18,775 nt of DNA from NCBI GenBank assembly GCA_964550165.1, contig CAZJYC010000049.1, forward strand, positions 1 to 18,775, in the 5' to 3' direction. Of this stretch, positions 15,531 to 18,775 are shown piece after piece. Position 1 is the stretch's first letter. Each line of letters starts with the position of its first letter. Source of the DNA: CAZJYC01 sp964550165. Its GTDB lineage: Bacteria > Acidobacteriota > Aminicenantia > Aminicenantales > Aminicenantaceae. The notes below the pieces were generated by a model. The model made no database searches. It was not told where the DNA came from and saw only the letters and a list, made by a program, of their open reading frames with translations. A program made the translations under genes and the position numbers.

Positions 15531-18517
15531 ATGGGGATAAAATGCCCTAAATGCCATTCAGATAACACCGATACAGCACGCTTTTGCAGCAACTGTGCAA
15601 CTCCCCTTCCGTCCTTAAAGGAAATCCCTGTCACCGAAACTCTCGAGACACCTAAAGAAGAATTAACAACCGGCTCCACTTTCGCCGGAAGATACAAGAT
15701 CATCGAGGAACTTGGCAAAGGAGGTATGGGTAAAGTCTATAAAGCCCATGATACAGAGATAAATGAAAAAGTCGCCATAAAGCTCATAAAGCCTGAAGTT
15801 GCTGCGGAGAAAAAGACAATTGAGCGATTCAGGAATGAACTGAAGTTTGCTCGAAAGATCAGGCACAAGAATGTCTGTCAGATGTACGATTTGGGAGATG
15901 AAAAAGGGACACGCTACATCACGATGGAATTTGTTGATGGCGAAGATTTGAAGAAGTTGACGAGAAAAGTCAGACAAATGCCCCTGGCAAGCACTCTTTC
16001 CATTGCCAAGCAAATAGTCGAAGGATTAGCAGAGGCCCATAAGTTAGGAGTTATTCATCGTGACTTAAAGCCTCAGAATATCATGGTTGATGAGGATGGA
16101 AATGCTCGAATTATGGATTTTGGGATAGCCCGCTCTGCAAAGGAGAAAGGGATAACAGGTGAGGGAATGATAATCGGGACGCCAGAATACATGTCGCCTG
16201 AGCAGGTGGAGGGCAAAGAGATCGATCAGCGTTCAGATATCTATTCGTTAGGAGTCATTCTTTATGAGATGGCGACAGGAAGAGTTCCCTTCGAAGGAGA
16301 TACGGCCTTCGCTATAGGCGTCAAGCAGAAAAGCGAGATACCGAAAAATCCCAAAGAATTTAATGCCCAAATGCCTGAAGACCTCAATCGCTTGATACTT
16401 AAGTGTCTGGAGAAGGATAAGGAGAAGCGATATCAGAGTGCAGGAGAAATTCGTTCTGAGCTCGCTAAGATAGAGCAGGGTATTCCAACGACTGAAAGAG
16501 AGATCCCCAAACGAAAGCCTCTCACTTCAAGAGAGATTACAGTTCAATTCAGCTTAAAAAAGCTCCTTATCCCCGGATTGGCTATTGTCGGCCTGGCGAT
16601 TGTTGCAATCGTTATCTGGCAGCTTCTGCCTCAAAAGGAAGCTGTTTTTCCTCAGAAGATTGAAAACTCCATAGCGGTTATCAGCTTTGAAAATCAGACA
16701 GGCGATAAAGCCTATGACTACCTCCAAAAGGCGATTCCTAATCTTTTGATAACCAGCCTCGAGCAAACAGGCGCTCTCTATGTTGCCACCTGGGAGCGTC
16801 TTCGCGACCTCCTCAAGCAAACAGGGAAAGAGGATGTGGAGTTCATCGATAGTGACCTGGGTTTTACGCTGTGCCGCAGGGAAGGGATCGGAGCTCTTGT
16901 CCTGGGCAGTTACATCAAAGCCGGTGATGTGTTTGCCACGGATGTCAAAGTTTTGGATGTGGAGACTAAGAAGCTTCTGAAAAGTGCAAGCTCCAGAGGA
17001 AAAGGCGCGGACAGCATTCTCGAGAGACAGATTGATGAACTCAGCACAGAGATTTCGCGAGGCATAGGCCTTCCAGAAAAAAAGCTCGAAACTGCCCGGA
17101 TGCAGATTGCCGATGTCACGACAGAATCCATGGAAGCTTACAATTATTTCTTAAGAGGATTGGAAGCAAGCGAAAAACTTTATGATGAAGAAGCACGACA
17201 GTTTCTGGAGAAAGCGGTCGAGGTCGACCCTAATTTCGCCATTGCTTACCTCTACCTTTCCATAACCTATGAAGTCTTAAACGATACCAAAGCGAGAAAC
17301 GAGGCTCTTGAGAAAGCAAGGTCTCTCTCCCAGAAAACAACAGACAAAGAAAGGCTGTGGATAGAAGCCTATTATGTTAGATATATCGAGCGGAATACCG
17401 AGAAATATTTCAGTATCCTTAAGCAAATCGAGAAAAAATATCCNNNNNNNNNNNNNNNNNNNNNNNNNNNNNNNNNNNNNNNNNNNNNNNNNNNNNNNNN
17501 NNNNNNNNNNNNNNNNNNNNNNNNNNNNNNNNNNNNNNNNNNNGAAAGGGCGAGCTTGAGAAGGCGATAGAAAGCTACAAGGAAGCATTAAAGCTTAAGC
17601 CTGATTTTTATATGTCCTTGCACAACATGCAGTACATATATGCTTTAAAGGAAAATTATTCTGAAGCGATGATCCTTGTAGATAAGTTCCTCAACATGAC
17701 TCAAGCCAAGGGCGTTATGGGAAGCGCCTATCTCTGGAAAGGGTTCTATCACTATTGGCTTGGGAACCTGGAAAAGTGCCTTGCTAATCTTCAAACAGCA
17801 GAAGAATTGGCGGAAGCTGTCAAGGATGAATACAGGAAAGCCTTTATCAGCTGGCTTAAAATTTGGATTTACTATGATAGAGAGAAATATGATCTCAGCC
17901 GGAAATACAATGAAAGCTGGTTTAATTTATCCATGAAACTTTATCCTGATATGGAGCAGTACAGAAGGGCAGGCTACAGCTGTGTTCTCGGTTCAATCGA
18001 ACTGAAAGAAGGCTTGATTGAGAAAGCGAAAAAGAGATTAACCGAGATAAAATCTTTTTTTCCTGGGATGACTCCAAGCCAAAAAGAATATGCGACATTT
18101 TTTTACAATCTTCTTCAAGCCGATATATTTCTCGCCGGAGGTGCTCCCGACAGGGCGGTTTCCATTTTTGAAAAAGCATCATACTTGAGATACCCTAGTC
18201 TTCAGTACACGGAATCGATAATTTTCTATAACACGCCTTTCCTTAAGGATGTCTTGGCCCGGGCTTATAGGCAAAAGGGAGAAATCGATAAAGCCATTGC
18301 TGAATACGAGCGGCTGATAACCTTTGACCCGAAAATTCCGGACCGGCGCCTTATTCATCCCAAGTATCATTACAGGTTAGCCGAGCTGTACGAAGAGATA
18401 GGCTGGAAAGGGAAAGCCATAGACCAGTATCAGAAGTTCCTTGACCTCTGGAAGAACGCTGACCCCGGTATTCCTGAGGTTGAGGATGCTAGGAAGAGGC
18501 TGGCTGGGCTGAAATAA
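15531..18517 (+). CDS. Zinc-ribbon serine/threonine kinase with transmembrane helix, TolB-like domain and TPR repeats (interrupted by assembly gap)
   Basis: I chose the ATG at 15531 over a GTG at 15525 because AGAGGTG lies just upstream. Residues 5-22 form a zinc ribbon (Cys5, Cys8, Cys19, Cys22). The Hanks-type kinase domain (about 55-320) is complete: LGKGGMGKVY loop, Lys84, HRDLKPQN with Asp178, DFG with Asp196, GTPEYMSPEQ. A membrane helix lies at about 344-366. The next part (SIAVISFENQTGD onward, about 380-520) resembles TolB/FlgO-like domains found after kinases and cyclases, and TPR-like repeats follow. The frame is lost at the 100-N gap: the numbered continuation stops after ERASLRRR, whereas the frame from 17546 gives a classic TPR (KGELEKAIESYKEALKLKPD) and runs to the TAA at 18515-18517. 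Both parts are most simply one gene. It probably phosphorylates protein partners in response to envelope signals. Confidence 0.88.
17444..17543. other. Assembly gap (100 N) inside the kinase/TPR gene
   Basis: Exactly 100 N. The reading frame before it (starts at multiples of 3) and the TPR frame after it (17546) are not joined by 100 bases. Continuity needs a true length of 3k+2. The missing part is probably further TPR repeats. Confidence 0.9.
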
Positions 18518-18590
18518 TAAACATAGGCCTCGGTTTCGCGAATCCACAATAGAAATCATCTTCCCGTCTTCGGCTGTTTTTTTGGCTTTC

Positions 18591-18620
18591 TTGACATGTA
18601 TGCTTGGCTAGCAGTATATT
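18591..18620 (+). promoter_or_regulatory. Candidate sigma70-type promoter of the gene at 18687
   Basis: A perfect TTGACA (18591-18596) is followed after 18 bases by TATATT (18615-18620), about 66 bases before the start codon. The start lies after the kinase stop, so the last gene likely has its own promoter. Confidence 0.5.
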
Positions 18621-18686
18621 TTTCGTGGTCGGCACCATGATTTCTACAATGACGGGGAGAAAAATCTTAGGCGGAGAGGATTGAGG

Positions 18687-18775
18687 ATGAAAAACAATTG
18701 TCGACGCGTGTCCTTGACGATTTGGATTTTTTTATTGTTCTTCATGCACTCCGGACTCTTTCTCTGGAGCCAGCT
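18687..18775 (+). CDS. N-terminus of an exported protein (3' truncated by window end)
   Basis: An ATG at 18687, with AGAGG about 7-8 bases upstream, opens a frame that continues to the window end (29 full codons). The product begins with a basic segment (MKNNCRRVS) and a long hydrophobic stretch (LTIWIFLLFFMHSGLFLW) ending in SQ, a typical signal peptide or membrane anchor. Nothing of the mature protein is visible, so no function can be given. Confidence 0.6.
   Translation, partial: MKNNCRRVSLTIWIFLLFFMHSGLFLWSQ

Noticed and set aside
18561..18583. T-rich run after CCGTCTTCGG as an intrinsic terminator of the kinase gene
   Set aside because: The possible stem is only 3 base pairs, too weak for a terminator.

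Overview
The window looks like a draft or metagenome-assembled bacterial contig: it contains two runs of exactly 100 N, at 15099-15198 and 17444-17543. The protein mix points to a Gram-negative-type (diderm) bacterium. It includes predicted outer-membrane beta-barrels, a large secreted protein with beta-propeller-like repeats and a CFI-box C-terminus, and a serine/threonine kinase with TPRs. This combination resembles Candidatus Aminicenantes or Acidobacteriota-like lineages. That placement is inferred from protein style; no rRNA or marker gene is present to confirm it.

Layout. (1) 1-3432 (+) is the 3' part of a large surface protein. Its clostripain-like C11 peptidase domain has lost both expected catalytic residues (His to Lys, Cys to Ser). 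(2) 3469-6141 (-) holds two tandem paralogous genes for exported, probably outer-membrane, beta-barrel proteins with a CxxCD motif. They converge on gene 1. (3) 6142-6925 is mostly non-coding, with a GC-rich hairpin, a doubtful small ORF and promoter-like sequences, one overlapped by an inverted repeat. (4) 6926-8541 (+) is a two-gene ABC exporter operon (ATPase and ABC-2-like permease, 4-base ATGA overlap). (5) 8568-9722 (-) is an unrecognised protein of about 384 residues. (6) 9723-10434 has no convincing gene, but holds a stem-loop and coding-like remnants. (7) 10435-10683 (+) is a small LapA-domain membrane protein, followed by a P2-type cation ATPase (10812-13544) with altered ion-site residues. 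(8) 13708-15360 (+) encodes the alpha and beta E1 subunits of a thiamine-diphosphate 2-oxoacid dehydrogenase; the beta gene is cut by the first N gap. (9) 15531-18517 (+) is a zinc-ribbon / Ser-Thr kinase / transmembrane / TolB-like / TPR protein interrupted by the second N gap. The two halves lie in different frames as numbered, so the placeholder length must be wrong. (10) At 18687 a new exported protein begins and runs off the end.

Functional links are loose. The two barrel paralogues, the ABC pair and the E1 pair are clear local units. I see no CRISPR array, transposase, integrase, tRNA or rRNA, and no single multi-gene system that is obviously new. The most distinctive observations are the catalytically ablated C11 domain, the altered cation site of the ATPase, the tandem CxxCD barrel pair, and E1 genes with an alpha-subunit insertion and no E2/E3 alongside.
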